A stretch of DNA of 64,000 nt from the NCBI RefSeq assembly GCF_013403955.1, contig NZ_JABFDG010000005.1, forward strand, positions 1 through 64,000, given 5' to 3'. Of the stretch, positions 7,656 to 16,974 are shown piece after piece. The DNA comes from Winogradskyella vidalii. GTDB lineage: Bacteria > Bacteroidota > Bacteroidia > Flavobacteriales > Flavobacteriaceae. The notes below the pieces were generated by a model. The model was not told the DNA's origin. It did no database searches and saw only the letters and a list, made by a program, of their open reading frames with translations. Positions within the stretch are counted from its first letter, which is position 1; every line of letters starts with the position of its first letter. The translations under genes were made by a program, and so were the position numbers.

Positions 7656-10085
7656 TTATTTTTCATTTTCTAGCAGCTGGTCTAAAGCAACTAAATCGGG
7701 TACTAAAACTTGGCGTGCTTTACTACCTTCAAAATTACCGACAATACCAGCGGCTTCTAACTGGTCGATAATTCTACCAGCTCTATTATAACCTAACTTT
7801 AATTTTCGCTGTAATAAAGATGCGGAGCCTTGTTGGGCTGTCACAATAAGTTCTGCGGCTTCTCTAAATAATTTATCGCGATCTGATATATCTACATCAA
7901 GAGTTGTGCCACCTTCTTCACCTACATATTCAGGTAATAAATGAGCATCTGGATACGCTTTTTGAGATCCTATAAATTCGGTGATTTTTTCGACTTCAGG
8001 CGTGTCTACAAAAGCACATTGAATTCTAATAAGATCATTACCTTGGGTGTATAACATATCACCACGACCAATTAATTGATCAGCTCCAGAGCCGTCTAAA
8101 ATGGTACGCGAATCTATTTTACTGGTTACCCTAAATGCAATACGTGCCGGGAAATTGGCTTTAATAATTCCTGTAATAACATTCACCGAAGGACGTTGTG
8201 TGGCAATAATTAAGTGAATACCAATGGCACGTGCTAATTGTGCTAATCTAGCGATTGGGGTTTCTACTTCTTTACCAGCGGTCATAATTAAATCGGCAAA
8301 CTCATCAACTACCAAAACGATATAAGGTAAAAAGGCATGTCCGTCGTTAGGGTTTAATTTTCGAGCTTTAAATTTAGCATTGTATTCCGCAATGTTTCTA
8401 CAAAAGGCATTTTTAAGCATTTCGTAGCGATTATCCATTTCAATACAAAGCGAGTTTAAGGTGTTAATAACCTTAGTGTTATCGGTGATAATGGCATCTT
8501 CACTGTCTGGAAGTTTGGCTAAATAATGGCGTTCTATTTTATTAAACAGGGTTAATTCTACTTTTTTAGGATCGACCAATACAAATTTGACTTCAGCAGG
8601 GTGTTTTTTGTAGAGTAGGGAAGTTAAAACAGCATTTAGACCAACGGATTTACCTTGTCCTGTAGCACCTGCCATAAGCATGTGTGGCATTTTTGCTAAA
8701 TCGACCACAAAAGTTTCATTACTAATTGTTTTACCAAAAGCGATAGGTAATTGCATCTCAGATTTTTGGAATTTCTGCGAGGCAATAACCGAACGCATAG
8801 ATACTATGGTCGAATTCTTATTAGGCACTTCAATACCTATGGTACCTTTTCCAGGAATTGGCGCAATGATTCTAATTCCTAAAGCCGCTAAAGATAAGGC
8901 AATGTCGTCTTCAAGATTTTTAATTTTTGAAATTCGAATTCCTGCTTCAGGAACAATTTCATAAAGTGTAACTGTTGGCCCTATTGTGGCTTTAATACTT
9001 GAAATACCAATTTTGTAATTTCTTAGTGTTTCAACAATCTTATCTTTATTTTCTTCAAGCTCCGATTGATCGATAGAAATACCTTCATTGTTGTATTTTT
9101 TCAATAGATCTAAGGTAGGAAACTGATATTTTCCCAATTCTAGAGTAGGGTCAAATTGTCCAAAATCTTCAACTAGTTTATCCGCTAAATTATCTGTCTC
9201 CGATTTTTCGTCTTCCACCGTTTCCACTTCCATAGTTAACTCTGGGCTGTCTACCGATTCTTCTTCGGGTTTTTCGGTGACTTCCATTTGTAACTCTTCC
9301 GTTTCAACCTTTTTTGGTTTAGAGTGCTTAGTAATGGTTGGTTCTGCTTTTTCTAAAGTGAGTTCATGTGCAGATTTTATAGCTTCGGCTTCTTCGGTAA
9401 AACTATTGTCTAATGTCACCGTTGGTTCAGGTGCGATGGTGTCGGATTCTAAATCTTCTTTAATAGAACTTTTTGCACGCTTAAAAATGTTGACAATACT
9501 TTCGCCTGTAACTTTAAATCGTATCGCTAAAAAGCTAATGAAACCGAATATTAATAATAAGATAGTGCCTGCTTTACCAATGTAATCTTGAAGGAACTGA
9601 TTCATTTCAAAACCAATGGTGCCGCCAAGTAAATCATATTTATGAGTAAAAAAGCCAAAGAGTATGGATAACCATATGACACTAAGTGTACCCCAAACCC
9701 AATGTTTAGTGAGTTTGGCTTTGTTTAAACTTAAAGTAATATATACTCCTGAAAGGCATAATAGACCAGCAAAAATAAAGGAAGGTATACCAAATCCCTT
9801 GGTAATAAAAAATTCGCTCACCCAAGCACCAAGTTGGCTGGCCCAGTTTTTATATTCGGTAGAGCGTTCAGGGAAATTATGAAGCACACTCTGGTCTTCC
9901 TTACCTGTAAAGACAAAAGATAAAAATGAAATAAAAAGAAGTATACCAATGATAATAAGAAAACTACCAAAAATCAGTTTTTGCTGACTAGTGAGTTTAA
10001 ACGAAGGCCTTTTTAATTTAGACTTTGTTTTTGCACTTGGCTTTGCTTTAGTGGTTGTTTTCTTTCTGGTTGTTTTTTTTGCCAT
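7656..10085 (-). CDS. ftsK: DNA translocase FtsK
   Basis: An 809-aa FtsK/SpoIIIE translocase. A basic N-terminus is followed by four transmembrane segments (about 37-60, 95-115, 130-150, 170-190), an acidic low-complexity linker (about 210-300), and the motor domain with Walker A GATGQGKS at 473-480 and the VLVVDEFADLI Walker B. It ends with a winged-helix gamma domain (RKLKLGYNRAGRIIDQLE) that reads KOPS-like polarity sequences. It acts at the septum to pump chromosome ends and activate XerCD. The length is normal for Bacteroidota. A small hairpin lies just before the start codon. Confidence 0.95.
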   Translation of the reverse strand: MAKKTTRKKTTTKAKPSAKTKSKLKRPSFKLTSQQKLIFGSFLIIIGILLFISFLSFVFTGKEDQSVLHNFPERSTEYKNWASQLGAWVSEFFITKGFGIPSFIFAGLLCLSGVYITLSLNKAKLTKHWVWGTLSVIWLSILFGFFTHKYDLLGGTIGFEMNQFLQDYIGKAGTILLLIFGFISFLAIRFKVTGESIVNIFKRAKSSIKEDLESDTIAPEPTVTLDNSFTEEAEAIKSAHELTLEKAEPTITKHSKPKKVETEELQMEVTEKPEEESVDSPELTMEVETVEDEKSETDNLADKLVEDFGQFDPTLELGKYQFPTLDLLKKYNNEGISIDQSELEENKDKIVETLRNYKIGISSIKATIGPTVTLYEIVPEAGIRISKIKNLEDDIALSLAALGIRIIAPIPGKGTIGIEVPNKNSTIVSMRSVIASQKFQKSEMQLPIAFGKTISNETFVVDLAKMPHMLMAGATGQGKSVGLNAVLTSLLYKKHPAEVKFVLVDPKKVELTLFNKIERHYLAKLPDSEDAIITDNTKVINTLNSLCIEMDNRYEMLKNAFCRNIAEYNAKFKARKLNPNDGHAFLPYIVLVVDEFADLIMTAGKEVETPIARLAQLARAIGIHLIIATQRPSVNVITGIIKANFPARIAFRVTSKIDSRTILDGSGADQLIGRGDMLYTQGNDLIRIQCAFVDTPEVEKITEFIGSQKAYPDAHLLPEYVGEEGGTTLDVDISDRDKLFREAAELIVTAQQGSASLLQRKLKLGYNRAGRIIDQLEAAGIVGNFEGSKARQVLVPDLVALDQLLENEK

Positions 10086-10497
10086 ATTTATTTTCCACAG
10101 AAGTGGAAATCAATGTTTATTTATTTGTAATATCCTGCATGTATTAAATTAGCATTAGCTCTAATAGACTCGTATTAAGTCAAACAGAAAATACTTTTAC
10201 TTTTCAGCTGCTAAAATACAAATTCCTAAAATTATTTAGGTCTAAAACCGACTCCCAATCCTGATATAATGAATTTGATTAGTGATATATATTTTAATTT
10301 TACTGTATAATCTCGTGATTTAACAGAACTGTTTAAGAAAACACTTAGCCTAGAGCACTATTTTATTCATTTAAAACAGCTGCTAAAATAGAACAGTACA
10401 AAAATACAAATATGAAACGTTTCAACTCTAAGTTTTGGTATAGAAGCCTACTTTAATCTTAAATTTAAAAGGTTTGAATTAGAAGTGGAAATTTGAG
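10086..10497. other. 412-bp intergenic region between ftsK and dgkA with short repeats
   Basis: No open frame or RNA gene was found. A hairpin, TTTCCAC-AGAA-GTGGAAA (10092-10109), sits 6 nt before the ftsK ATG and could affect its translation. The 14-mer CAGCTGCTAAAATA occurs twice as a direct repeat (10205-10218 and 10377-10390), and AGAAGTGGAAAT recurs at 10481-10492. The function is unknown. Confidence 0.5.
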
Positions 10498-10866
10498 TTA
10501 AAATATTTTTGGTAAATAAATAATCCCAGCAATAATCATTGCTATAATTGAAGCTATAAAGACGGCACCAGCTGCGATATCTTTAATTAAGCCTATTTTT
10601 TCATGGTATTCAGGATGAATAAAATCGGCAATATATTCAATTGCGGTATTTATGCCTTCGACACTTAAAACCATACCAATCATTATTAATTGGGCAATCC
10701 ATTCCATTTTTGAAATTTCAAAATAAAAACCCGCAATAGTTACTGCAAAAGCTATAAACAACTGAACTTTTATACTGGCTTCTGTTTTAAAAAGGATTAG
10801 CATTCCCTTTAAAGCAAAACTTAAACTCTTGAGTCTATTAATGAGGAATGATTCTTTTTTTTGCAT
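10498..10866 (-). CDS. Diacylglycerol kinase family protein (DgkA / undecaprenol kinase type)
   Basis: A 122-aa small integral membrane kinase. Residues 36-55 and 58-72 form hydrophobic segments, followed by the conserved EGINTAIEYIADF and the catalytic KDIAAGAVFIASI helix, which are the family signatures (the E/N and KD...AGAV residues). A third membrane helix ends the protein. Members phosphorylate diacylglycerol or undecaprenol and recycle lipid carriers for envelope synthesis. The size is normal. It stands alone between intergenic regions on the minus strand. The lipid substrate cannot be decided from sequence. Confidence 0.88.
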   Translation of the reverse strand: MQKKESFLINRLKSLSFALKGMLILFKTEASIKVQLFIAFAVTIAGFYFEISKMEWIAQLIMIGMVLSVEGINTAIEYIADFIHPEYHEKIGLIKDIAAGAVFIASIIAMIIAGIIYLPKIF

Positions 10867-10916
10867 TAAGTTGACATGTCAATTTACTATAAATAGGGCG
10901 GCTGATAAAACATTAA

Positions 10917-10957
10917 ACTTCTGTTTTATGCCATAATTTTTTTTATAAAACAGAAGT
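10917..10957 (-). terminator. Hairpin downstream of tpx, probable terminator
   Basis: A perfect 13-bp inverted repeat, ACTTCTGTTTTAT (10917-10929) and ATAAAACAGAAGT (10945-10957), with a T-rich 15-nt loop between tpx and dgkA. The U-tract after the stem on the minus strand is weak, so it may be a processing or stabilising hairpin instead. Confidence 0.5.
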
Positions 10958-11087
10958 GGAATGTATTGTTTATATGTTATAAGAAGCTATGTGCTTTTAT
11001 AAACAAACTTATATAGTTGAAGCTTATGTGTGTAGTGAATTAAAATTCATAATAAATAAGCCTTTTGGGTCACTTTGATAAATAAAA

Positions 11088-11588
11088 TTATTTCAAAGCT
11101 TCTAAAGCAGCGTCGTAATTTGGTTCATCTTTAATTTCAGAAACTTGTTCTGTATATAAAACACGACCGTCTTTTTCTATGACAACAATACAACGCGACA
11201 GTAACGTTTCTAAAGGTCCTGTTTTAAAGGTGATACCATAATCTTCTCCAAATTTTCCTGTTTTATAATCCGAAAGACTTTCTACATTATCTAGTCCTTC
11301 AGCACCACAAAATCGGTTTAACGCAAAAGGTAAATCTTTAGAAATACATAACACTTTAGTATGGTCTAATTGACTAGCTTTTTCATTAAATGTTCTTACT
11401 GATTGTGCACAAGTTCCTGTATCAACACTTGGGAAAATGTTTAAGATTAATCGACTGCCTTTGTAATCAGATAAAGATTTACTAGATAAGTCTGTTGCTG
11501 TAAGTGTAAAATCTGGAGCGTCGTTACCCGTAGATGGTAAGTTTCCTATGGTTTCTATTGGATTGCCTCCTAAAGTTATATGAGCCAT
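11088..11588 (-). CDS. tpx: Thiol peroxidase (Tpx, atypical 2-Cys peroxiredoxin)
   Basis: A 166-aa peroxiredoxin. The Tpx motif SVDTGTCAQSVRTFN contains the peroxidatic C60, and C94 in NRFCGAEG is the expected resolving cysteine. The intervening KVLCISKDLPFA segment is also typical. The enzyme reduces hydrogen peroxide and alkyl hydroperoxides with thioredoxin as donor, in the cytosol (no true signal peptide). It is a normal-length single-gene unit on the minus strand, with a hairpin downstream. Confidence 0.93.
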   Translation of the reverse strand: MAHITLGGNPIETIGNLPSTGNDAPDFTLTATDLSSKSLSDYKGSRLILNIFPSVDTGTCAQSVRTFNEKASQLDHTKVLCISKDLPFALNRFCGAEGLDNVESLSDYKTGKFGEDYGITFKTGPLETLLSRCIVVIEKDGRVLYTEQVSEIKDEPNYDAALEALK

Positions 11589-11720
11589 TTTAATTGTTTT
11601 TATGAGTTAGTGAATGATAAAAATACCAACTTTTAAGTGTATTTGTATTAAATAAAATATAATATTTAGTTATGAAAGAATTTAACACGTTTACAGCAGG
11701 TAGTAATTATTATAAATAAA

Positions 11721-11752
11721 AAAAAGCTTATGAGAAAAATCATAAGCTTTTT
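11721..11752 (-). terminator. Rho-independent terminator after pheT
   Basis: The stem AAAAAGCTTATGA / TCATAAGCTTTTT (11721-11733 and 11740-11752) has a 6-nt loop and a long A-run on the plus strand that becomes the U-tract on the minus strand. It lies 24 nt past the pheT stop. Confidence 0.85.
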
Positions 11753-11776
11753 GTGTCATTTTTTTTTAGTCTAGAA

Positions 11777-14203
11777 CTATCGCAATTCTGCGCCAAGTTT
11801 ACTTTCAAAATTAGATTGCAGCTTAGACATTATTTTGTCAATTTGCTTATCATTTAAAGTTTTGTTTTCATCTTGAAACATAAAGCTTACCGCATAACTT
11901 TTCTTTCCAGATGGAAGATTTTTCCCTTCGTAAACATCAAATAAGTTAACGTTTTTGAGAAGGTTTTTCTCGGTTTGCTTAGCTATGGTATGGATGTCTT
12001 CAAAAGTGACAGCATTATCAATTAATAAAGCGAAATCTCGTTTTGAGGATGGGTATTTAGGAATCGCTTTAAACTTAATTTTGTTATGTTGTGCCATTTC
12101 TAAAACGTGGTCCCAATTAAAATCCGCGAATAGGACAGTTTGTGAGATTCCAAAGTGCTTTAAAACCGATTTTTTAACCAAGCCAAAGTCAACTAATTTC
12201 TTTTTTCCGATATAAAAACTCATGCCTTCACTTAGAACATCTGAGGTGTTTGGTTTCGATTTTAAACGTGTTAGACCTAAACGTTCTAAAGTAGCTTCAA
12301 TAGTACCTTTTAAATAAAAGAAATCACTTGTTGAGGCTTTAGAATTCCAACGTTCTTCCGATTTATTTCCGGTTACAAAAAGTGATAAGTGTTTGTGTTC
12401 TTCTCGAGTTTCGGCATACTGGTGGTAAGTTTTACCAAATTCAAACAATTTTAAATCCTCTTGTTTTCTATTGATATTGTGAGAAACAGCTTCTAAGCCA
12501 GAAAACAATAACGATTGGCGCATTACTTCTAAATCATTACTTAAAGGATTTAGCATTTTTATATTATGCGCCTCATTTAAATCTTCACTTAAGCTTATAT
12601 ACTTAGGTGTTGTTAATGAATTTGCCATAATCTCAAAGAAACCTTGAGAAGCCAATTGGTTACCTATGATGTTTTGAAGTTTGTAATCTTCAAATCGCGA
12701 TGAGTTAGAAATTGAAGCATTTAGTTTTTGTGTGGTTGCAATATTGTTGTAACCATAAACTCTTAGTATTTCTTCAATAATATCAGCTTCTCGTTGTACA
12801 TCGTTTCTATATGCAGGAACAGTTAATCCCACACCAGCTTCAGTAACATTATTTATTTTTATGTCTAAGGACGATAAAATACTTTTTATGGTTTCTTCAG
12901 GAATCTTTTCTCCAATTAATTTTTCAGCATTATCAAAACTTAAACGGACTTCAAAATCTCTTATTTTCTTTGGGTAGGTGTCAACAATATCACTAGTAAT
13001 TTCTCCGCCTGCGATTTCTGTAATCAACAAAGCAGCTCTTTTTAAAGCATATTCCGTAAGATTAGGGTCAATACCTCTTTCAAACCTAAAAGAAGAATCG
13101 GTATTTAAATTATGACGTTTTGCTGTTTTACGAACACTTACTGGGTTAAAATAGGCGCTTTCTAAGAAAATACGAGAGGTGTTTTCAGTAACACCAGAAT
13201 GGCTACCACCAAGCACACCTGCAATACACATTGGTTTTTTAGCATCGCAAATCATGAGGTCTTCTTCATGTAATTCACGTTCAACACCGTCTAGAGTTAT
13301 AAATTTTGTACCCGCTTCACAGGTTCTGACTTCAATTTTGCTACCAGAAATTCGATCACCATCAAAAGCGTGTAAAGGTTGCCCTAGTTCGTGTAGTACA
13401 TAATTTGTGATGTCTACAATGTTGTTAATAGGCGATAAACCAATGGATTTTAAGCGATTTTGTATCCAACTAGGCGATGGTTCAACTTTAATTCCCGAAA
13501 TGGTAACCCCACTATATCTCGGTGCTTTTTCATAATCCATCACCTCAACATCGACTTTAAAGGCTCGGGCATCCACATGATAAGAACTTACTGAAGGTGT
13601 AATTAGTTCGAGATTAACTTCATTTTGGAGTAAACCTGCTTTTAAATCTCTTGCAACACCGTAATGACTCATAGCATCAGCTCGGTTTGGGGTAAGGCCG
13701 ATTTCAAAAACTTCATCGTTTTCAACTTTAAAAAGGTCAGCAGCTAAGGTGCCAATTTTAACCTCAGCATCTAAAACCATAATACCCTCGTGCGATTCAC
13801 CTAAACCTAACTCGTCTTCGGCGCAAATCATACCAAAACTTTCTTCGCCACGAATTTTACCTTTCTTTATAGTCCAAGCTTCACCTTTATCATCGTATAA
13901 AGTCGTACCAATAGTTGCCACAGGGACTTTTTGTCCGGCAGCAACATTAGGTGCACCACAAACAATTTGTACGGGCGCTTCTTCACCAATATTAACGGTT
14001 GTTACTTTTAGTCGGTCTGCATTAGGATGCTGAATGCAAGTTAAAACTTCGCCAACAACAATTCCTTTAAGTCCGCCTTTTACAGACTGGTAAGTGTCAA
14101 TACCTTCTACTTCTAAACCAAGATCGGTTAATAAATCGCCAGTTTTTTCAGCGTTCCAATCTATCTTTATAAACTGCTTAAGCCAGTTATATGAAATCTT
14201 CAT
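11777..14203 (-). CDS. pheT: Phenylalanyl-tRNA synthetase beta subunit
   Basis: An 808-aa protein with the full PheT architecture. An N-terminal EMAP/OB-type tRNA-binding domain (about 40-150, with HPNADRLKVTTVNIG) is followed by the B3/B4 editing region (about 210-400), the B5 domain, the catalytic-like core and a C-terminal ferredoxin-fold anticodon-binding domain (FDVYEGKNLPSGKKSYAVSFMFQ). With PheS it forms the alpha2-beta2 enzyme that charges tRNA-Phe; PheT contributes editing and tRNA binding. pheS is not adjacent, which is common in Bacteroidota. A TATCTTTG promoter element lies 23 nt upstream and a terminator follows. Confidence 0.96.
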   Translation of the reverse strand: MKISYNWLKQFIKIDWNAEKTGDLLTDLGLEVEGIDTYQSVKGGLKGIVVGEVLTCIQHPNADRLKVTTVNIGEEAPVQIVCGAPNVAAGQKVPVATIGTTLYDDKGEAWTIKKGKIRGEESFGMICAEDELGLGESHEGIMVLDAEVKIGTLAADLFKVENDEVFEIGLTPNRADAMSHYGVARDLKAGLLQNEVNLELITPSVSSYHVDARAFKVDVEVMDYEKAPRYSGVTISGIKVEPSPSWIQNRLKSIGLSPINNIVDITNYVLHELGQPLHAFDGDRISGSKIEVRTCEAGTKFITLDGVERELHEEDLMICDAKKPMCIAGVLGGSHSGVTENTSRIFLESAYFNPVSVRKTAKRHNLNTDSSFRFERGIDPNLTEYALKRAALLITEIAGGEITSDIVDTYPKKIRDFEVRLSFDNAEKLIGEKIPEETIKSILSSLDIKINNVTEAGVGLTVPAYRNDVQREADIIEEILRVYGYNNIATTQKLNASISNSSRFEDYKLQNIIGNQLASQGFFEIMANSLTTPKYISLSEDLNEAHNIKMLNPLSNDLEVMRQSLLFSGLEAVSHNINRKQEDLKLFEFGKTYHQYAETREEHKHLSLFVTGNKSEERWNSKASTSDFFYLKGTIEATLERLGLTRLKSKPNTSDVLSEGMSFYIGKKKLVDFGLVKKSVLKHFGISQTVLFADFNWDHVLEMAQHNKIKFKAIPKYPSSKRDFALLIDNAVTFEDIHTIAKQTEKNLLKNVNLFDVYEGKNLPSGKKSYAVSFMFQDENKTLNDKQIDKIMSKLQSNFESKLGAELR

Positions 14204-14225
14204 AGTTTCAATTTAATCAAAGCCA

Positions 14226-14233
14226 CAAAGATA
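14226..14233 (-). promoter_or_regulatory. Bacteroidota -7 promoter element for pheT
   Basis: The plus strand reads CAAAGATA, giving TATCTTTG on the minus strand, an exact TAnnTTTG match 23 nt before the pheT ATG. No -33 TTTG at the usual spacing was found. Confidence 0.45.
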
Positions 14234-14408
14234 GTAATAGTAGGTTTGTAATGAAACTTCAAATGATAAATTTAATTACAATTTGAAGATGTTTTTTCAG
14301 TCATCCAAATAATGACAACAACAAATATCTACAAAATCAAAAAATAAGAATTGGCTTTTATATGTAAGGTATTTGTTGTTATTTCGAACTTCACTCAAAT
14401 TATTTTTT

Positions 14409-15626
14409 ATGATTAGAAATATCGTAGCATGCATAGTTGTAGTATTAATTTTTTCATGCCAAGAGGAAACTAAAGTTCAAAAATTAAAAAATGGCAGTTA
14501 TAGAGCTGTTTTAGAAGTTCAAGATAGTCAAGAACTTCCTTTTCTTTTTGAAGTTACATCGCCTACAGAATTGCAGATTTTTAATGCTTATGAAGTGATT
14601 GAGGTTGATGAAATTGAATACAGAAACGATTCTATAATTATTAAAACCCCTGTTTTTGAAGGTTATATTGCTGCAATTTTTGATGGCGATAATCTTAAAG
14701 GACGTTTTATTAATGAAAGTTTGGAAAGGAGCGTGCCGTTTTATGCGATATATGAAAATGAGACACGGTTTAAAGTTGCTACAGATGCTACTGAAAATGT
14801 GTCTGGTGTGTGGGAAACCGTTTTTAACATAGGAACGCCTGAAGATGAATACCTTGCCAAAGGACTTTTTAAACAAACAGGTAATAAAGTTACAGGTACA
14901 TTTAGTACAACAACTGGTGATTATCGTTATTTGGAAGGTGTAATGGATGGTGATACCATGAAATTATCAACGTTTAATGGTGCTAGTGCTTATCTATTTA
15001 CAGCTAAAGTGTCGGATTCTATTTTAAAAGGGACTTTCTATTCGGGGAATCATTTTAAAACCGCTTTTGAGGCTAAACGCAATGCAGAATTTGAATTACA
15101 AAGTGCTAATAACCTTACTTATTTAAAAGAAGGGTATGACAGTTTAGAATTTTCTTTTCCTAATGCTGAAGGAGCCATGGTTTCTTTAAACGATGAACGC
15201 TTTAAAGATAAAGTGGTTATAGTACAAATTATGGGTACATGGTGTCCTAATTGCTTAGATGAAAGTAAATATTTTACAGAATTTTATAAAGCGAACAAGG
15301 GTAAAGGAGTTGAGATTGTAGGTTTAGCATTCGAATATGTAAAAACTGAAGAAAAAGCATTTAAAAGTATTGCTAGGTTACAAGACAATTTAGACATTCC
15401 TTATCCTATTCTTCTGGCTCAATACGGCACTTCAGATAAAGTTAAAGCTCAAGAAAAGCTTCCTATGTTAAATCATGTGTTGTCTTATCCAACGTCTATT
15501 TTTATTGATAAAACAGGTAAGGTGCGAAAAATTCATACGGGTTTTAATGGTCCTGCAACGGGTGATAAGTATGTAGAATTTAAAAATGATTTTGAAAGCT
15601 TTGTCGCTCAGTTATTGGCTGAGTAG
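14409..15626 (+). CDS. Lipoprotein with C-terminal TlpA-like thioredoxin domain
   Basis: The start is taken at the ATG at 14409 because it gives a lipoprotein signal (MIRNIVACIVVVLIFSCQ, lipidated Cys at about residue 17); a TTG 36 nt upstream would extend it without purpose. The first ~240 residues form an uncharacterised beta-rich region with repeated FKQTGNKVTGTF-type strands. The last ~160 form a TlpA/ResA thioredoxin fold with the redox motif WCPNC in MGTWCPNCLDE, then a YPTSIFID strand with the cis-proline typical of the fold. Such proteins reduce periplasmic disulfides or serve cytochrome maturation. It is a single gene; the substrate is not predictable. Confidence 0.82.
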   Translation: MIRNIVACIVVVLIFSCQEETKVQKLKNGSYRAVLEVQDSQELPFLFEVTSPTELQIFNAYEVIEVDEIEYRNDSIIIKTPVFEGYIAAIFDGDNLKGRFINESLERSVPFYAIYENETRFKVATDATENVSGVWETVFNIGTPEDEYLAKGLFKQTGNKVTGTFSTTTGDYRYLEGVMDGDTMKLSTFNGASAYLFTAKVSDSILKGTFYSGNHFKTAFEAKRNAEFELQSANNLTYLKEGYDSLEFSFPNAEGAMVSLNDERFKDKVVIVQIMGTWCPNCLDESKYFTEFYKANKGKGVEIVGLAFEYVKTEEKAFKSIARLQDNLDIPYPILLAQYGTSDKVKAQEKLPMLNHVLSYPTSIFIDKTGKVRKIHTGFNGPATGDKYVEFKNDFESFVAQLLAE

Positions 15627-15728
15627 GAGAGTTGTTTTCTTAAATTTCTACTTCTTTTTGTTTATGAATTTTGCGAATATGGGCTAACATCACTACCAAT
15701 AAAGTCAAAGAATTATGACTGTTAGATT

Positions 15729-15736
15729 TAACTTTG
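15729..15736 (+). promoter_or_regulatory. Bacteroidota -7 promoter element for the yqaE-like gene
   Basis: TAACTTTG is an exact TAnnTTTG match 24 nt before the ATG at 15761 of the small membrane protein gene. Confidence 0.5.
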
Positions 15737-15760
15737 CAGTGAATCAAAACTCATATTACA

Positions 15761-15913
15761 ATGTCGATAATAACAATTATACTTTGTTTGCTTTTACCAC
15801 CTTTAGCTGTTTTCTTAAAACATGGTTTAGGGAAAGAATTTTTAATTAGCCTTATACTAACCTTAGTAGGGTGGTTGCCTGGTGTTATTTACGCATTTTA
15901 TGTGAATAGTTAA
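15761..15913 (+). CDS. YqaE/Pmp3-family small membrane protein (50 aa)
   Basis: A 50-codon gene with the Pmp3/YqaE signature: MSIITIILCLLLPPLAVFL, then HGLGKEFLISLILTL, then GWLPGVIYAFYV. The two hydrophobic helices joined by a short polar loop, the LLPPLAVFL motif and the G-W-P-G-I-x-A-x-Y ending are diagnostic. Members are stress-linked hydrophobic peptides of the inner membrane, affecting membrane potential and salt tolerance in other organisms. It has a TAACTTTG promoter and lies 14 nt before the NAD(P)-binding protein gene, so the two are probably cotranscribed. Confidence 0.88.
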   Translation: MSIITIILCLLLPPLAVFLKHGLGKEFLISLILTLVGWLPGVIYAFYVNS

Positions 15914-15927
15914 AAATTTAAAGAAAA

Positions 15928-16569
15928 ATGGAAAATATATTAATTGCAGGTGCTCATGGTACCACAGGAAAGCAAATCGTTAATATTCTAAAGTCATCGC
16001 AATATTTTAATCCCGTTGCTATGGTTAGAAAAGAAGAACAACAAAACTATTTTAAAGATGAAGGTGTTGATACTGTTATGGCAGATTTAACTCAAGACCT
16101 AACTCATGCTGTGAAAGGTATAGATAAAGTGATTTTTGCTGCCGGTTCTGGCGGGAAAAATGTAGTAGAAGTGGACCAAGAAGGCGCTAAGCGTTTGATG
16201 GCTGTTTCCAAAATGGGTAATATAAATAGATTTGTAATGCTGAGCTCAATGGGAGCAGATAAACCTGAATCAGTAAATGAATTGCAAGAGTATTTAAAGG
16301 CGAAACAAAATGCAGATGATCACCTTAGAAATAGTGGACTTAAATATACGATTGTTAGACCTGGCACTTTAAATAATTCAGAACCCAAAGGCAAAATAGA
16401 ATTAAGTGAGAAGTTAAATAAGCGCGGTGAAATAAGTCGTGCAGATGTAGCTCAAACACTCGTTAGGTCTTTAAATGATGATGCGCCTTATAACACAACA
16501 TTTGAAATTTTAGAAGGCGATACACTTATCGGTGATGCTTTAAGTAATTTTGAAAATAAGAACTTTTAG
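15928..16569 (+). CDS. NAD(P)-binding SDR-like oxidoreductase (atypical SDR, YhfK/YwnB-like)
   Basis: A 213-aa Rossmann-fold protein with the nucleotide motif GAHGTTG at residues 8-14, KVIFAAGSGG at the end of beta-4, and a YTIVRPGTL segment typical of atypical short-chain dehydrogenases related to NmrA/HSCARG and YhfK. No full YxxxK catalytic pair is evident (KAKQNADDHL holds that region), so it may sense redox state or bind a dinucleotide rather than catalyse a classical SDR reaction. It follows the YqaE-like gene by 14 nt and ends at a terminator, which suggests a small stress-response operon. Confidence 0.82.
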   Translation: MENILIAGAHGTTGKQIVNILKSSQYFNPVAMVRKEEQQNYFKDEGVDTVMADLTQDLTHAVKGIDKVIFAAGSGGKNVVEVDQEGAKRLMAVSKMGNINRFVMLSSMGADKPESVNELQEYLKAKQNADDHLRNSGLKYTIVRPGTLNNSEPKGKIELSEKLNKRGEISRADVAQTLVRSLNDDAPYNTTFEILEGDTLIGDALSNFENKNF

Positions 16570-16598
16570 TATTTCAGGAAATGAAATATTATAGTTTA

Positions 16599-16632
16599 AG
16601 AGATGCCTCTACAAGGTGTCTCTTTTTTTTTG
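16599..16632 (+). terminator. Rho-independent terminator after the SDR-like gene
   Basis: AGAGATGCC (16599-16607) pairs with GGTGTCTCT (16615-16623), including two G-U pairs, and a run of T follows. It lies 30 nt past the stop. Confidence 0.75.
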
Positions 16633-16974
16633 TTATTTGTTCTTTATAATTAAAATTTTAACACAATTACTATGCGTCAGTTTAATAAACAGAAATTGTT
16701 TAAATGTTATTTAATTCCAAGTATTTTATTAAACGTTTTTAATTCGCATTGATAAAATTGAATAGCTTTTTGTTTGAATGAATTTAAGAAATTACGCATA
16801 TTATAGAGTGTTTAAGTTCAATTATTAGACGAAAAAACATTGTATTTGTTACACATATTCTAAATTATTACTAAAATCAAGCTGAAAGAAATTGTGATTA
16901 AGGTGAATTACTCTTGTCAATTGTAATTGGCTTAAGTGTGTAAATGATTACCTAGTGAGTTATTACACCACCAG
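16633..16974. other. Intergenic region between the SDR-like gene and recG, no gene seen
   Basis: About 340 bp of very AT-rich sequence between convergent genes. No open frame of useful length, strong hairpin or RNA gene was found, and no clear recG terminator is visible. Confidence 0.4.

Noticed and set aside
9277..9585. Long plus-strand frame inside ftsK
   Set aside because: It is an antisense shadow of the ftsK linker and membrane region with no family resemblance.
13749..14033. Long plus-strand frame inside pheT
   Set aside because: It is opposite the conserved tRNA-binding domain of pheT and composed of Ser/Pro-rich antisense codons.
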